Source of the DNA: Paramicrosporidium saccamoebae
Taxonomy: Eukaryota; Rozellomycota
Reading direction: 5' to 3'
NCBI GenBank assembly: GCA_002794465.1
Contig: MTSL01000213.1
Span: forward strand, 30,377 to 84,018
Length of the DNA: 53,642 bases
Shown piece after piece: positions 42,409 to 53,424 of this stretch (position 1 is the first letter of the stretch; the number at the start of each line of letters is the position of its first letter). The notes under the pieces are model-generated. The model had not been told where the DNA came from. It did no database searches and was given only the letters and a program-made list of their open reading frames with translations. The position numbers and the translations under genes are program-made.

Positions 42409-42520
42409 ATCCTCTATTGAAATCTCTGAACATGTATATGATATACTTTGTCACATTTATCACTTATAAAAGGTTTTCTTAGATGTACTGTTAACAATCG
42501 TCCCCGGAGCATGCCAGGGT

Positions 42521-44035
42521 ATGAGTATCAAGTTTTTGTGGCTGGCGGGACTCGTGCTAGTGGCAGGCATAAGAATAACTACTACACCCCATGATCTCTC
42601 ACTTAATTGCTACTCGGAGATTGTTGATATTATCTGCGCTTCATTTGGACAACAATCAGCTCATGAGATGGCACAACTAATTAAAGATCCAGAACAGGTG
42701 TTTAAACAACATTACGAGGCCATTCAAGAGACACCGAGTCGAATCGAGATGCTAAAGCTGCTGATAGGCAAGCCAGGATTGGAATCACTGTTCCGAGTAG
42801 AAAAGCAGGTTTTTAATCCCATAATCACGCAGTGGATTCTAGTTGACGGCCATGTCAGCGAACCCTTCTCCAGTAACCGCGTGGGACCCCATCTGCGTAG
42901 TCTGTTCCGCAACCCAACGCTACGTGAGCGGATTGTAGAACATATTTTGGCACAGGAAGCAGGGACGATGGAGTCCTATGAATGGCTTGAAGCGTATCTC
43001 GAAATAGCCGAGCCTGATCAGATAACCTCAGTGTTTGAACAACTGCAGCATGTCATGTCGCCAGTGCTACTGCTAAAATTTTTCAACGAGTTCTCAACTG
43101 GATGGAGTCTACTGCAATCCTATTTAGAGGAAGGAGGGTTAGTGCGCTATATGAATGCCACTTTGGTCTGGAAAATGTTCCGTGGGACGGCTGAGGAAAT
43201 GTGGGCGCTAGAAGCTTTGATTGAGGACCATAGCCCTAATGGCGAGATGGTTTCGACCCTCCATGCTCTCTGCCAAATGCTCCAGAGAAGCAGGAAAGAT
43301 GTGTCATATGTCACGGTGAGAGATGCCATTGAGGAGCTGAATGGTCTGCGTGGGAGTTTGCCTGACACAACCGCCATTGACGGGAGCATTCTGGTACTAC
43401 TGGCCGAGATCAGTGATTGCATTTTGCCAGAAGATAAGGGAAAACTCTTCCAACGCGCCTTTGAGATCACTCAACCCGCCCGCATGCCCACTTTTCTAGT
43501 ACGTCGATGCATAGATGTACTGCGTCGGCAGGGCTACAATGTGTCCGAACTGTTGGAGGGATTACCCCGGGATAAATGGCCTATAGAACTGTTGTCGTTG
43601 GAGGAGCGCCGGCTTTTGTGGCTGCAACATGTGCCCATGGGTCTTCCACCAGCTGATCTAGTCGCATCTATGAGCTATTACACGCTAATAGACTCTCTCT
43701 GGGACGGCCTTATCCCCACCGGGCCCTTTAGTGATTTAGCCGTTTCTCAGCTTGATACCCAACGCTTCCCTCACGGTCTCACAGCGCGGGGATTCCGCGA
43801 TATGCTGATTGCGCTTCCATACCTGGTAGCTACGAGACAACGCACGACCAAACTAGGCGGCCTATTTTTGGTTAACAGTTGGGATAGATTGCTTAGCCAC
43901 GCTCGTACCGAGATGTCCCATGAGCCCCGATCGTATGAATTGGATTTGTGGCAGCAGATCATCAATGTGTCCTTTCTAAAGTATTTTTTCACTCCCAAAG
44001 AGATTTGCACTCTGGTGAGTGGCAACGACACATAA
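42521..44035 (+). CDS. Tandem secreted helical family, copy 7
   Basis: 504 residues. Signal peptide MSIKFLWLAGLVLVAGIR, then ITTTPHDL. Family blocks: HYEAIQETPSRIEMLKLL; EKQVFNPIITQ; YEWLEAYLEIAEPDQ followed by MSPVLLLKFFNEF; LSLEERRLLWLQHVP; IALPYLVATRQR; and the terminal LKYFFTPKEICTLV. The WIGDALI block is replaced (IDSLWDGLIPTGP). It has the longest upstream gap, holding repeats C, A and a 43-nt tandem repeat, so its promoter region differs from those of copies 2-4. Intronless. Secretion inferred; function unknown. Confidence 0.84.
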   Translation: MSIKFLWLAGLVLVAGIRITTTPHDLSLNCYSEIVDIICASFGQQSAHEMAQLIKDPEQVFKQHYEAIQETPSRIEMLKLLIGKPGLESLFRVEKQVFNPIITQWILVDGHVSEPFSSNRVGPHLRSLFRNPTLRERIVEHILAQEAGTMESYEWLEAYLEIAEPDQITSVFEQLQHVMSPVLLLKFFNEFSTGWSLLQSYLEEGGLVRYMNATLVWKMFRGTAEEMWALEALIEDHSPNGEMVSTLHALCQMLQRSRKDVSYVTVRDAIEELNGLRGSLPDTTAIDGSILVLLAEISDCILPEDKGKLFQRAFEITQPARMPTFLVRRCIDVLRRQGYNVSELLEGLPRDKWPIELLSLEERRLLWLQHVPMGLPPADLVASMSYYTLIDSLWDGLIPTGPFSDLAVSQLDTQRFPHGLTARGFRDMLIALPYLVATRQRTTKLGGLFLVNSWDRLLSHARTEMSHEPRSYELDLWQQIINVSFLKYFFTPKEICTLVSGNDT

Positions 44036-44257
44036 TAATAAGCTGGTCAGTGAACACTGACGTAGTGTGATAACCTAATAAGCTGGAGAGTGGGCATTGA
44101 CGCATTATAATAAATTGATGACATGCTTCAGGTTTTATATTCAAATTGCAAAGTAGACATTCAAACTCATGATCCACATTAAACATCCATAATTACATTG
44201 TAATTTAATGCAAAGATCCATTTACAGCATCTAATTTCCAAGCTCAAAGCACCATAA

Positions 44258-47200
44258 CTAGCTATTTATCAAGTTCAACTCAAGGCCAAGTAAACAAAAG
44301 GATTGCTGCACTAATGACACTACAGGCGGATCCTCTAGACGGAGACATTCGCACAATTCGGCGTAGAGATAGAACAGATGACCACGTCGCGTGTCAAGCA
44401 GCATACGTCGAGTGCCAGTACTCTCACTAGCCAACCCGGGTGGAAGAAGCAGCTCGTTTAGTGCCGAAAGTACATAGATCATCTCATCTTGACGCACCCG
44501 TGGGAACGGCATACGACCCAAAAGCGTCTTGTCGCGGGTGTAACGTTGCATCACGTCCTGACATCGTGCCAGGAGGATCGGCAGGGCGGCATGAAGAATA
44601 GCAGATGGTAGGGCAATGAGAGATGATGGCAGAGTGAAGGAGGCGCGACTGTGGGCGGGTAATGCCTGGCCCGGGGTGCTGCGATCTGTACAAATGGAGA
44701 AGAGCGCATGAAGACACGTGATGGCCAATTTTTCCTTAATCACGGGCTGAATGGACACGGTCATAGTGCTGGGCGAAGATGGATGTGATGCGTCAGAAAG
44801 ATCCGTATATAACCGACTGGTCTGTTCCAATGCGACTAAAAGACGCTCAATCAGGGACGGCGCCACATTTCCCATCAGCGGAAGCAGCGAATCGCGCACA
44901 AAAAGTACCTGCGTGACGTCAAAGTCCTCGTCGGCGTCCAGCTGATCCAGCGCCAGGGCTGCCGGTACCTGTGTTTTGCTGACATCCAATACATTCTCCA
45001 TCAGCGTCACCACCACCGGCCATGCATTGTCCGAGGCATAAGTTGGAAGGATGGCCAATAGCACTGAATTGAGTGTTTTGGTGGCCAACTTCCATAGCGC
45101 CACTGGCCCCGGTCCCGTTGGTGCTCGGTATTTAAGAGTCATTAGTCGTCCCAATGCCTGGATTACCACAACATAAGCCCCCTCCGTGTGCAATGTAACA
45201 TCGGACGACCAATCCGCAGTTCGGATTCGCAGTCGTTCCAGTACCACTGTCACCAATGCAATGTATGACACTTTCCCACCCGCCCCTTGTCGCAATGAGG
45301 TTCCTGTGCCGATTCGAGATCTGCGCACTGAAGTGGTCGTAGTCATTTCCACATCGGTCAGTTCGTGCAGCCATCCCATCCACCCCGCCAACTTGCGCAG
45401 ATACAATGGTCGTGCCTGTTGATGGGCACCATCATAGTCCAGCAATGTGTCAACAATCTCCAGCACTGTACGCTGCAGCTCGGTCAGAGATTCTACATCT
45501 TTCACATGGTCCTCGGGAGTGGGACTTTGCAGTGCATTATCCAAAGCATTAAAGGAAGCGTTCAGCCAATCAGTATCGTCTTGCGTCTGCAACAATCCCA
45601 TGATCGGCGGTAAGATTCGTACAAATTTGAGCAGACTGTCCTGGGTATAGCACGTGCTGGTGCTCTGCATCGTACCTCCAATCTCGCACCAGCAATTCCA
45701 CGCCGCCCTCCATAGATTCGTTGACGGCACACCCCCTTCACTCACGAGACGTGCGAGACACGCAATCGACGCTGTTGTCAGTTCACTGCTTTTTCCGCAA
45801 AAGTCAGAAAACAGTCCCAAAAGCTTACCCCAATGCTGCTGTTCAAACTCGTCTGATTGGCTCAAAACTGGGAGGAATTTGCAGTACAATTGTGTGGTGC
45901 CCTGAATAATGAGCAGAAACGTCTCATTCCATTGTTTCTCTCCCGTGTCACGGCTGTGATGGGTCAGATCCAAGTCTTTGTCTGTGGTTGACAATGCTGG
46001 AGTTGACTTAACAATTTGTCCGTTTGGCATCTCCAGTAACGGATCCAAATTATCCAAGAGGATCCGCTTCCATTCTTCCGTCTTCAATGACACTCCTCCA
46101 ATCTCAATTGCACGTATCATTGTCTGGATTGCACTATTCCGCACTTCGGGACGCGCATCGCGAGACAGTCCCACGAGCTGCTTGAGAATGAGCAGCCAAA
46201 GATCTTCATCGTCCCCGCTCCTTCGCACGTGATCTGCCACATCCCACAACAGACCAATGGCCGTCAGACTAATGTTCAGGTCCTCACTGATCCGGGCAAA
46301 GTGACTGAGCACTGATACTGTCTCACTGATCGAGCTTCGTGGCAATGTTGGCAGGAATTCGGCACAAATCAGCTTGGCACTTGAAAAGGCGCTGCGCACA
46401 ATGGGCAAGGACACATCGGTGGATTCGGTGGCCTTGGAGAGTACTCTGAACACAATAGGCCATCCCTCAGTAATGTGCGGTCCAAGATGTTGCAGCAACT
46501 TTAACAACGACTCCAAAACCGTCTTGTGTACCTCAGCCCATGTGGCTGAACCATAGAAGCGCTCCAAGGCTCCCAACAGTCTTTGCTGGAGTGCAATGTT
46601 GAATTGCTCAATTGGGACGGTTGTGGAAAACTGTGTCGTCAGCAGACTGACTGTTTCACAGCCCAATCCTCGAAGAGTCACATCTGAAGTATTCAAAATT
46701 TGCTCAAGTTGGCCAATTAATAGTTCCCAACTGGCGGCTGCCACTGTGTCATGCTTGATGAATCGCTCTACATTTAACAGCGCGACTTGTTTAAGCTTTT
46801 GTGCAGGAAATAATGCTGTGACATTACCAGTGATTTGGCATCCAAGTTGACATAACGATCGCAGAAAATACATAAATGCCTCGTTGCTGAGGGTACGACT
46901 ACTTTCCATGATCCGCCTGCACAAATCAGCAATTTCGCCCATCCTATCCATCCCAATGCTGCCCGCCTCTGCCGTCCGTCTCACCTTGATGACATTAAAC
47001 TGGTCCGTGCCATGAACAACATGCAGAATGTACAACCAAGCATCATCCAGCAATTCTCCAATCTCCCAGCCCACATTGAGAAGCATTACTGACATGGACA
47101 GATTTGCATCGCTGACCAAGAGTGATCCGTTAGACATATTCGGACTGGGCACTGCACTGACCGTCTTTGATGATCCCTGCGAGGTGGAGATTCGGTATTC

Positions 47201-48780
47201 AGGAAGGGCAATATCTAATAGTTCTTCCAAGGTAGCGCTCTGTGCCTCCTTGAAACCCAATACTGATTCTAATCGGACCAAGTCCATCAAGGCATCAATG
47301 ATCTTGCCCTGCCACTCTCCATCGAGTCTGCAGGTGGATAGCATCATGGACTGGGACTTTAAAATCGTTGCCCAGAGTACATCCAACAATCTCCTTCCCA
47401 TCATAATAATATCTGACGTTTCGTCTAGTGGAACGTATTTTTTTCCATCTGTACAGTGAGGTCTAATCTCTTCCAAAAAATAATGAAGGAAACCAGAGAT
47501 GCATTCGGACGCCACCAACACCAGATATGAATCATTTACAGTGGGAGGGTGGATCTTTTCTAATTGCTGACTGATAGATACCTTTAAAGAAACTTGAGAA
47601 TAAATCATCTCTATGCCGTGCAGCCTGACACCCGTTCCCAAAATCAGATTATTAATCGAAATGAACAAATCGGGTAGGAGCTTTGACTCGATCTGGCCCT
47701 GTCTACAGGCAATTTCCATGTGCGACACCAGACCTGGATCGCCAAGAATTTCCCTAAATGTTTCCAACACCAATGCACGTTCCCAAGGAACGTCACTCTC
47801 CTCAAGTAGCCGTACGGCACAGGAAACGAAAATTTCCGTCTCGGTGGCAAAAATATCGTAGAATTCCCGGATCAGCGCCGACACGACCTTCCAAAGTCGA
47901 CAGGTTTGCGAAAAATCGCTCCTCTCGGTCAACTTTTTCAGCACCATGGGACAAACCTTTTCCCTGATCAGGCTGGCAAATACTTGATGTCGACGCATCA
48001 CCCGAGAATTGTACAAAAGCACCGACTCTATCAATTCTAATCCAAAGGACTTGTTCAACGACTTTAACGGAAGCTTTAGGGGCGGTTCATCCACCACCAG
48101 CAAACAAATGTCCTGCATGATTATATAAGCATCCGCCGAGATGGGCCGAAGAGATGCCTTTTCCCCATTATACACCGCAATAGTCACCAGCGTCACCTGC
48201 TCATCCAGGACAGGCTCGCCATCTTCCTCTACCACCCGTTCAAATAGCCAAATTACCAATTGTCTAATAATGGCAACTGCCGCATTAATCACTGTGGGAG
48301 AGCGACAGGCTTGCAGTTTAAAACAAATCTCATATGCCTTGAAGAGATCCTCACCCTGACAGGTGTAATGCGTAAGTAGTGGCATGACGCATTGCAGGGC
48401 ACGCAATTGGACATCGTCAGTCTGGCCGACAGTGCGGTCCAACACTGTTAGTACAACGGGGAGCGCAGAGGCTGGCAGGGCTGCATGAGCCACGAGTCGG
48501 TGGAGCAGGGCGACAATGTGCGACATCAGCCGGGCTGCCTGACTGCACGTACTGGCCAGTTCCAACACCCGAGCGACATTAACCTGTTCGGCCAGCACCT
48601 GTGGCAGATTCCCAGTCGAAACATCTTTTAGCGTCTTCAACTGTGTCAAGACATCATCAGTTGCCTAGCCATCATACTAAAATTCTCAGGAGGTACAGTC
48701 TTGACTTCAGGACACTTTCTACGCGTCTCCTGAGAAATGGTTGTGAGCTCAGACTGCATAAAGGCCAGCAGTGAGGCCAT
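44258..48780 (-). CDS. MON2: Golgi/endosome trafficking protein MON2
   Basis: 1496 residues from exons 48780-48697 and 48664-44258, joined by removing a 32-nt intron (48665-48696, GTACCT...GGCTAG). After splicing the N-terminus reads MASLLAFMQSELTTISQETR, then KCPEVKTATDDVLTQLKTLK, matching the MON2 DCB start. The ARF-GEF-like DCB and HUS helical domains follow without a Sec7 domain, then long Armadillo-like repeats to the C-terminus (for example LPSSLIALPSAILHAALPIL). MON2 works with the Dop1 scaffold and a flippase at the trans-Golgi/endosome. The length is slightly under the 1600-1700 usual in fungi. The minus-strand Crb2-like stop lies 46 nt upstream of its ATG. Confidence 0.92.
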
Positions 48781-48826
48781 GTTGTGTGGAATTTTGAAAA
48801 CTGAAATTGTTTACTCTTAACATTAA

Positions 48827-51403
48827 TTATAGACAGCGTCCAGACAGGATAGAATTCATCAGCCAATCGACTGTGACAATGATAATGCCCGTCTGAGATG
48901 CCCATCGAGAGAGTCGACTGCTACCGGATGGCAGCTGATCCACCAGGACTCTAGATTGTCCAGCGGGATCTAAATTGGTTAGGGATGGGACAATATTTGC
49001 TCCCGATGCCTGACACACCATGGTCCAGCCCTTGCGAAACGATCCTGGACCCTCCAAGGCGATTGTCCATCCCTGAAGAATCTTCGTTTCTGCATTGCTA
49101 TGGCTCATGATCGGAATAGCAAAGGACTCCAGAGGAACGAATCCCTTACTCTGTTCACAAGTCTCTAGCCAGTCCAGACGCACAATTGGAACACGGAGAG
49201 CCAGAGCTAGGAACGTCTTTGCAGTGCGACAAAATCCATTGCAAAGTAGCACTGTCCTTTCTGGATTCACATTGATCGCGTCATCTTCCAAGACGGTCCC
49301 TCCAAGGGATCGGATTCGGGTGACAAGCTGGGATTTTTGGGTGCGCTTTGCTGACGAAGAGAGATTGCCCAGAGTGATCCAAAATGACCATTCCTTCAGA
49401 GCTGTTTTCCTTGGACGCTTTGTGGCGGGCGAGGTCGGGAGATTGGAAGAGAGACATCGCTCAGTTTTTAGGGACTGGAAAACTTTTCTGCTAATCACGA
49501 CACGAGACAAGTCGACTTTTTCGCTGACATTATCAATCCGCACCGAGATGGATCCGGCATCAATCCAACGTTCAAACTCTCCAACTCTAAAATCCATTCG
49601 TTTCCTATTCCGCACAACTTGGACTGCATCTCCAGCCATCAATGATCGAATGTCACAGGGCGAAAAGTCGGCCAAGATGATCGATTTGTGACGCGTCTCT
49701 TTCCAGTGACAAAATCGAATCTTCCACAAGTCTCGGGTGCGAGAAAGTCGTTCTTGTAGAATTGCTGGAGCGTAATGCAAAGGTCTCCAGCGAGCCCAAA
49801 CCAACATGTGCGATGAAAGGCATTGTTCAGTGCTACCGGCGCGTTGAGTGTGGACCGATCTTGCAGGCTGTCTATTAAATGGGTCGTCGAGCTGTCTATC
49901 GAGTTGACTGGATCTCTGTGCGAGTTTTAGAGGCTTTTTGTGGATTGGCAAAGATTCAGTGTCTGATTTTTGGTCTGGAATTGGTTCTATTGCAAGAGGC
50001 GCAATTGTATCAAATCCAGTGCTGGCCAGTGCTATTAGCGACCTTTTGCCAGTACTCGGCAGAGTTGCTAATACTTCTCGTCGACTGCTTCTTTGCTTTG
50101 TAATGGTGCTTTTTAAAACGTCTTCCATCAAAGAGGTGGGTTGAGAGGAAGAAGTGACTATGCTTTTTGGCGTAGATCTAATACCTGGAGACGTGGTGTT
50201 TTTTAGCGATCGAACACTTGGAGACGTGTCTTTTAACGATCGAACATTTGGAGACGTCGTGTCTTTTAACGATAGAACACTTGGAGACGTCGTGTTTTTT
50301 AACGATCGAATACTTGGAGACTCCATTGTCTTTAAAGATTGGATACTCGGAGACTTCATTTTCTTTAAGGATAGAATGCTTGGAGACGTCATGTCCTTTA
50401 AAGATTGAACACTTGGAGATGATACCCTCTTATTTGGAGACAATATGCTCTTTAAGGACCCGGCAACGGGAAATGGTGACCTTTTGTCAATTGTGCCTGA
50501 TGAAATCCCTTGTCCCAGGCTGTGTAGTATTGACTCTCTAGATTTCAATTTTACCGGCGACGATACAGGCATTGGCGCAAATTGCACCTTTTTAGTACTT
50601 GGAGTAACCTTTTTTGATAGTTTTTTCATGGCCGAAGGGATCTTTGGAGCTTCGCTAACAGTAACAGCCTCTCCATCTGAGGGAGGGAAGATTACGGCTG
50701 TATGATCGCTCAAGTTTAGATCAGCATCCATTTCGGGCAAGTCGTTCATCTTTTGTGGAGTGTCGAACAAGTTGATCCGTTGCGAATAGTCTGCAATCGA
50801 TCCCGCAGTCTTTGGTGAGCTCATCGGCATGCTGCTAAGAATGTCTTTAATGCTCGTCATGACCACATTTGCAGGATATTGTGTGTCAGGAATGTCAGTA
50901 AAGCTCTCCAATGATGTCTGTGATATCTGCGGCGGGGCGGGAAATTGCGTAGCTGCCACAAAAATTGATTCTTGGGAACTTTGGCAGACTTTTTTCTTGG
51001 CAGAGGGCGCTTTTGAAAATGAGCTTGGCATTTCAATTGAAGTTCTACTTTGCGAGGGACTTTCCAACGACAGCCCAAACAATTTTAATGGCATAATCTC
51101 GTCGGTTCTTTCCGTCCGTGTACGGTCCAGTCCGTCCGAGTCGCTAAGAAAATTTGTCGATTTCAAAAGCTCGTGCTGCTCTTTGCGAACACACAGCTGA
51201 CTATCCTCCACCCTTGGAGTATCCATAATTTCCGTCAGTGGTCTCATGAAGCTGCTTGCCTCGGCCGGTTGCCTCTCATAATTGTTCGTCTCTGTCCTCG
51301 CTGGCGTCTGAGGCGATTCTAGAATTCGGGGAGGGTCGGTTGCAGCGGTAAGGGGGGACTTTGAGAGTTGGTAGAGAAATTGCTCGTCCAAGTCTGTCTC
51401 CAT
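48827..51403 (-). CDS. CRB2: Crb2/Rad9/53BP1-like checkpoint mediator
   Basis: 858 residues from the ATG at 51403 (METDLDEQFLYQLSKS). An upstream ATG at 51523 adds 40 residues but would overlap the divergent gene, so I prefer 51403. The first 300 residues are disordered and Ser/Thr-rich with TP and SQ sites. Residues about 315-415 hold an 11-residue repeat close to SPSVRSLKNTT in about eight to ten units. A Tudor domain runs about 532-641 (VWARWRPLHYAPAILQE...WKIRFCHWK). Two BRCT domains follow at about 670-761 (FWITLGNL...PIVRLDWLETC) and 774-858 (ILQGWTIALEG...VTVDWLMNS). This is the order of Crb2/Rad9/53BP1, which bind methylated histone H4 and phospho-partners to activate the effector kinase after DNA damage. 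Confidence 0.9.
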   Translation of the reverse strand: METDLDEQFLYQLSKSPLTAATDPPRILESPQTPARTETNNYERQPAEASSFMRPLTEIMDTPRVEDSQLCVRKEQHELLKSTNFLSDSDGLDRTRTERTDEIMPLKLFGLSLESPSQSRTSIEMPSSFSKAPSAKKKVCQSSQESIFVAATQFPAPPQISQTSLESFTDIPDTQYPANVVMTSIKDILSSMPMSSPKTAGSIADYSQRINLFDTPQKMNDLPEMDADLNLSDHTAVIFPPSDGEAVTVSEAPKIPSAMKKLSKKVTPSTKKVQFAPMPVSSPVKLKSRESILHSLGQGISSGTIDKRSPFPVAGSLKSILSPNKRVSSPSVQSLKDMTSPSILSLKKMKSPSIQSLKTMESPSIRSLKNTTSPSVLSLKDTTSPNVRSLKDTSPSVRSLKNTTSPGIRSTPKSIVTSSSQPTSLMEDVLKSTITKQRSSRREVLATLPSTGKRSLIALASTGFDTIAPLAIEPIPDQKSDTESLPIHKKPLKLAQRSSQLDRQLDDPFNRQPARSVHTQRAGSTEQCLSSHMLVWARWRPLHYAPAILQERLSRTRDLWKIRFCHWKETRHKSIILADFSPCDIRSLMAGDAVQVVRNRKRMDFRVGEFERWIDAGSISVRIDNVSEKVDLSRVVISRKVFQSLKTERCLSSNLPTSPATKRPRKTALKEWSFWITLGNLSSSAKRTQKSQLVTRIRSLGGTVLEDDAINVNPERTVLLCNGFCRTAKTFLALALRVPIVRLDWLETCEQSKGFVPLESFAIPIMSHSNAETKILQGWTIALEGPGSFRKGWTMVCQASGANIVPSLTNLDPAGQSRVLVDQLPSGSSRLSRWASQTGIIIVTVDWLMNSILSGRCL

Positions 51404-51412
51404 GACCGCGGT

Positions 51413-51668
51413 ATGAGGGAACCATTCTTGGACATTGTCAGACGTGGATTGCGCTTTGGGGCGTTTGGTGGATTGGCGTTCTATGCTATTGCAAACATGA
51501 CTGGGAATGAGATGCTTTGTCATGGTGCTAAACCTGGTGCAATTTGCAGAACTGAAACTGATTTTAGATATTATAAAGCCCGATGAGGATTTGAGTCTAC
51601 TTGACTATCACCAGGTGAAGAGTATTTATGATGAAGAAATACGAAAACAGGCTCTAGCAGGAAAATAA
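51413..51668 (+). CDS. Small membrane protein, tentative
   Basis: A 76-residue model from exons 51413-51524 and 51550-51668 starts MREPFLDIVRRGLRFGAFGG, with a hydrophobic stretch LAFYAIAN, then an acidic helix ELKLILDIIKPDEDLSLLDY. The intron would be only 25 nt (GTGCTA...TTGCAG), the shortest here, so the join is uncertain. Without it, the 51522-51668 frame alone gives 48 residues. It is divergent from the Crb2-like gene, with start codons 9 nt apart. Small single-span proteins of this look are common in mitochondria, but no family is recognised. Confidence 0.4.
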
Positions 51669-51676
51669 ACCATTTC

Positions 51677-52063
51677 ATGTATGCATGCAAGGTAGGGGAC
51701 CTTCCGCCAGAGGGCACGGCTCCCGTGCCAGGAGAGTACCATTTAGAGTCTGGCGAGACTGTGATACTTTACAAGATAGAACCTGAGACTGCCCGCCTGA
51801 GGGCGGAATTGGAGGAGACAGTCCAGTCATGCACGCTGCTAGCCACCGAGTTAGGGTACTATTTATCACCTTGTGTGCTTATTCTAAACAGTATAAAGGA
51901 TGCAGAGGAAGAGAATAGACGGACAAAGGAGCTCATTGAAAAGCTGCACAAATACAACGAATACAAGGATTTGGCGCAAGCGCTAATAGGTCGACTTGCC
52001 GTGCTGGAAGGATGCATCACGCGTGAATTGTATCCGCGCTTTGATTTGGAATTGGATGATTAA
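51677..52063 (+). CDS. SWI5: SWI5/Sae3 recombination mediator
   Basis: The open frame is uninterrupted (128 residues), but a 36-nt intron at 51856-51891 (GTACTA...CTAAACAG) lies in frame; removing it gives 116 residues and a continuous coiled coil (LLATELG-IKDAEEENRRTKE). The C-terminus LHKYNEYKDLAQALIGRLA then VLEGCITRELYPRFDLELDD is the SWI5 signature. With Sfr1, SWI5 loads Rad51 or Dmc1 on single-stranded DNA. The N-terminal 35 residues have no match. It starts 8 nt after the preceding small gene, so a shared promoter region is likely. Splicing is inferred from the branch-point-like CTAAAC. Confidence 0.82.
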   Translation: MYACKVGDLPPEGTAPVPGEYHLESGETVILYKIEPETARLRAELEETVQSCTLLATELGYYLSPCVLILNSIKDAEEENRRTKELIEKLHKYNEYKDLAQALIGRLAVLEGCITRELYPRFDLELDD

Positions 52064-52119
52064 CGGCATAAAGAGGACCTGTAGTTAATAAAAACACTAG
52101 AACAATATTGGCGGGGATT

Positions 52120-53424
52120 ATGTTGACCATGTCGAGGCTACCCAGGAGGCGGCCCAGATGGATTTTTCTCAATGTATCCAGTGTATCCAGTGTATCCAAT
52201 GTCTCCAATGTATCCAGCGTCCTCAGTGTCGCAACTATGTCCAGTGTGCCAATCATAAAGTCCAATAAGAGGCTTGCCAGCAATGGGCTTGTCAGCACCA
52301 GACTTGTCAGGGTTGAGCTTGCCGGCAAAAGGCTTGCCAGCACTAGTGACGTGCCTGCAGAGTTTTTCCGGAAACTAAAACCGGCTCCAGAATCCAGACA
52401 CGCCAATTCCGCCCCAAAGACCTCGGAGCCGGGTGTCGGACGAACTCTGGATCCGGCAGTTATTTGCCACGAATTGGACAGTCAAGGGATAGTGCATGTC
52501 ACTAGTGGCAAGTTTCAAAAAAGCTCACTCTGCTCTACGCTGGGCCTTTTGCCGCGAGATATTCGGAAACTGGATGGCACCCTAAAAGACCAGCTGCCGA
52601 TTATTCTGGTGCGTGATTCAGCAGTACTCGTCAATATGGAGCATATTCGGGCAATCATTAAGCACGACGGAGTTATCCTGTTTGAGTGTCTAGAGTTGGA
52701 ACAACGGTTGAAGCAGCATGATTTTCTGCTGCATTTACAAAATAGATTGAAGCAGGAAGAGCCATCAACGACGCAAATGCCGTTTGAATTTACCGTCCTG
52801 GAGACCATTCTCCAGCGGACAATGTATGATCTGCAGGAGGAATTTGATTTCATGCAGCCGGAGGTGGAGGATCATCTTAGCGCATTGGAGAACATTGTAC
52901 ACTGGGAACGGCTCAAGGTTCTGTTGGTTTGCAAGAAGCGCGTGGCATTATTCAATGAACGAGTTAACAATATCCGACATTGTCTGAAGGAGCTCTTGGA
53001 GAGTGATTCTGACATGGCAGACATGTACCTTTCTGAGAAACATGCAGCCAAGACCCATGACCGCCCCGCCTACCAACACGAAGAGATGGAGCTCTTGTTG
53101 GAAAGTTATCTACAGATGGCAGAGGAAATTGCCAGTCGCACACAGATTCTTATCTCGCACATGACAAGTACTGAGGATATTATAAATATCGCTTTGGTTG
53201 GCCAAAGGAATGAGCTGGTCTTGCTAGATCTGAGGCTCGGAATTGGAACTTTTGCGGCAAGCATTGGAGGATTTGGAGCCAGTGTGCTCGGAATGAATCT
53301 GCACACGGGCTACGAGCAATCTCCCTATGCATTCTGGATGGTAGTCGGCACCCTTGTCTCAGTTGCCTCTACCTCTTTTGTTCTCGTATGGCGAAGAATG
53401 CTCCGTCTAATCCATCGAAAGTGA
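52120..53424 (+). CDS. MRS2: Mitochondrial Mg2+ channel MRS2/Lpe10
   Basis: 434 residues from the ATG at 52120 (MLTMSRLPRRRPRW), a basic presequence followed by repetitive segments built on VSSVSN-like and KRLASTxLV-like units (residues about 20-75). The CorA-like body follows with DLQEEFDFMQPEVEDHLSALE and HEEMELLLESYLQMAEEI, typical of the MRS2 soluble domain, where ESY is the usual landmark before the gate. Membrane span 1 ends in the essential GMN motif (LGMNLHTG, near residue 391) and span 2 is VVGTLVSVASTSFVLVW. MRS2 imports Mg2+ into the matrix. The presequence repeats look slippage-derived. Intronless. Confidence 0.94.
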   Translation: MLTMSRLPRRRPRWIFLNVSSVSSVSNVSNVSSVLSVATMSSVPIIKSNKRLASNGLVSTRLVRVELAGKRLASTSDVPAEFFRKLKPAPESRHANSAPKTSEPGVGRTLDPAVICHELDSQGIVHVTSGKFQKSSLCSTLGLLPRDIRKLDGTLKDQLPIILVRDSAVLVNMEHIRAIIKHDGVILFECLELEQRLKQHDFLLHLQNRLKQEEPSTTQMPFEFTVLETILQRTMYDLQEEFDFMQPEVEDHLSALENIVHWERLKVLLVCKKRVALFNERVNNIRHCLKELLESDSDMADMYLSEKHAAKTHDRPAYQHEEMELLLESYLQMAEEIASRTQILISHMTSTEDIINIALVGQRNELVLLDLRLGIGTFAASIGGFGASVLGMNLHTGYEQSPYAFWMVVGTLVSVASTSFVLVWRRMLRLIHRK

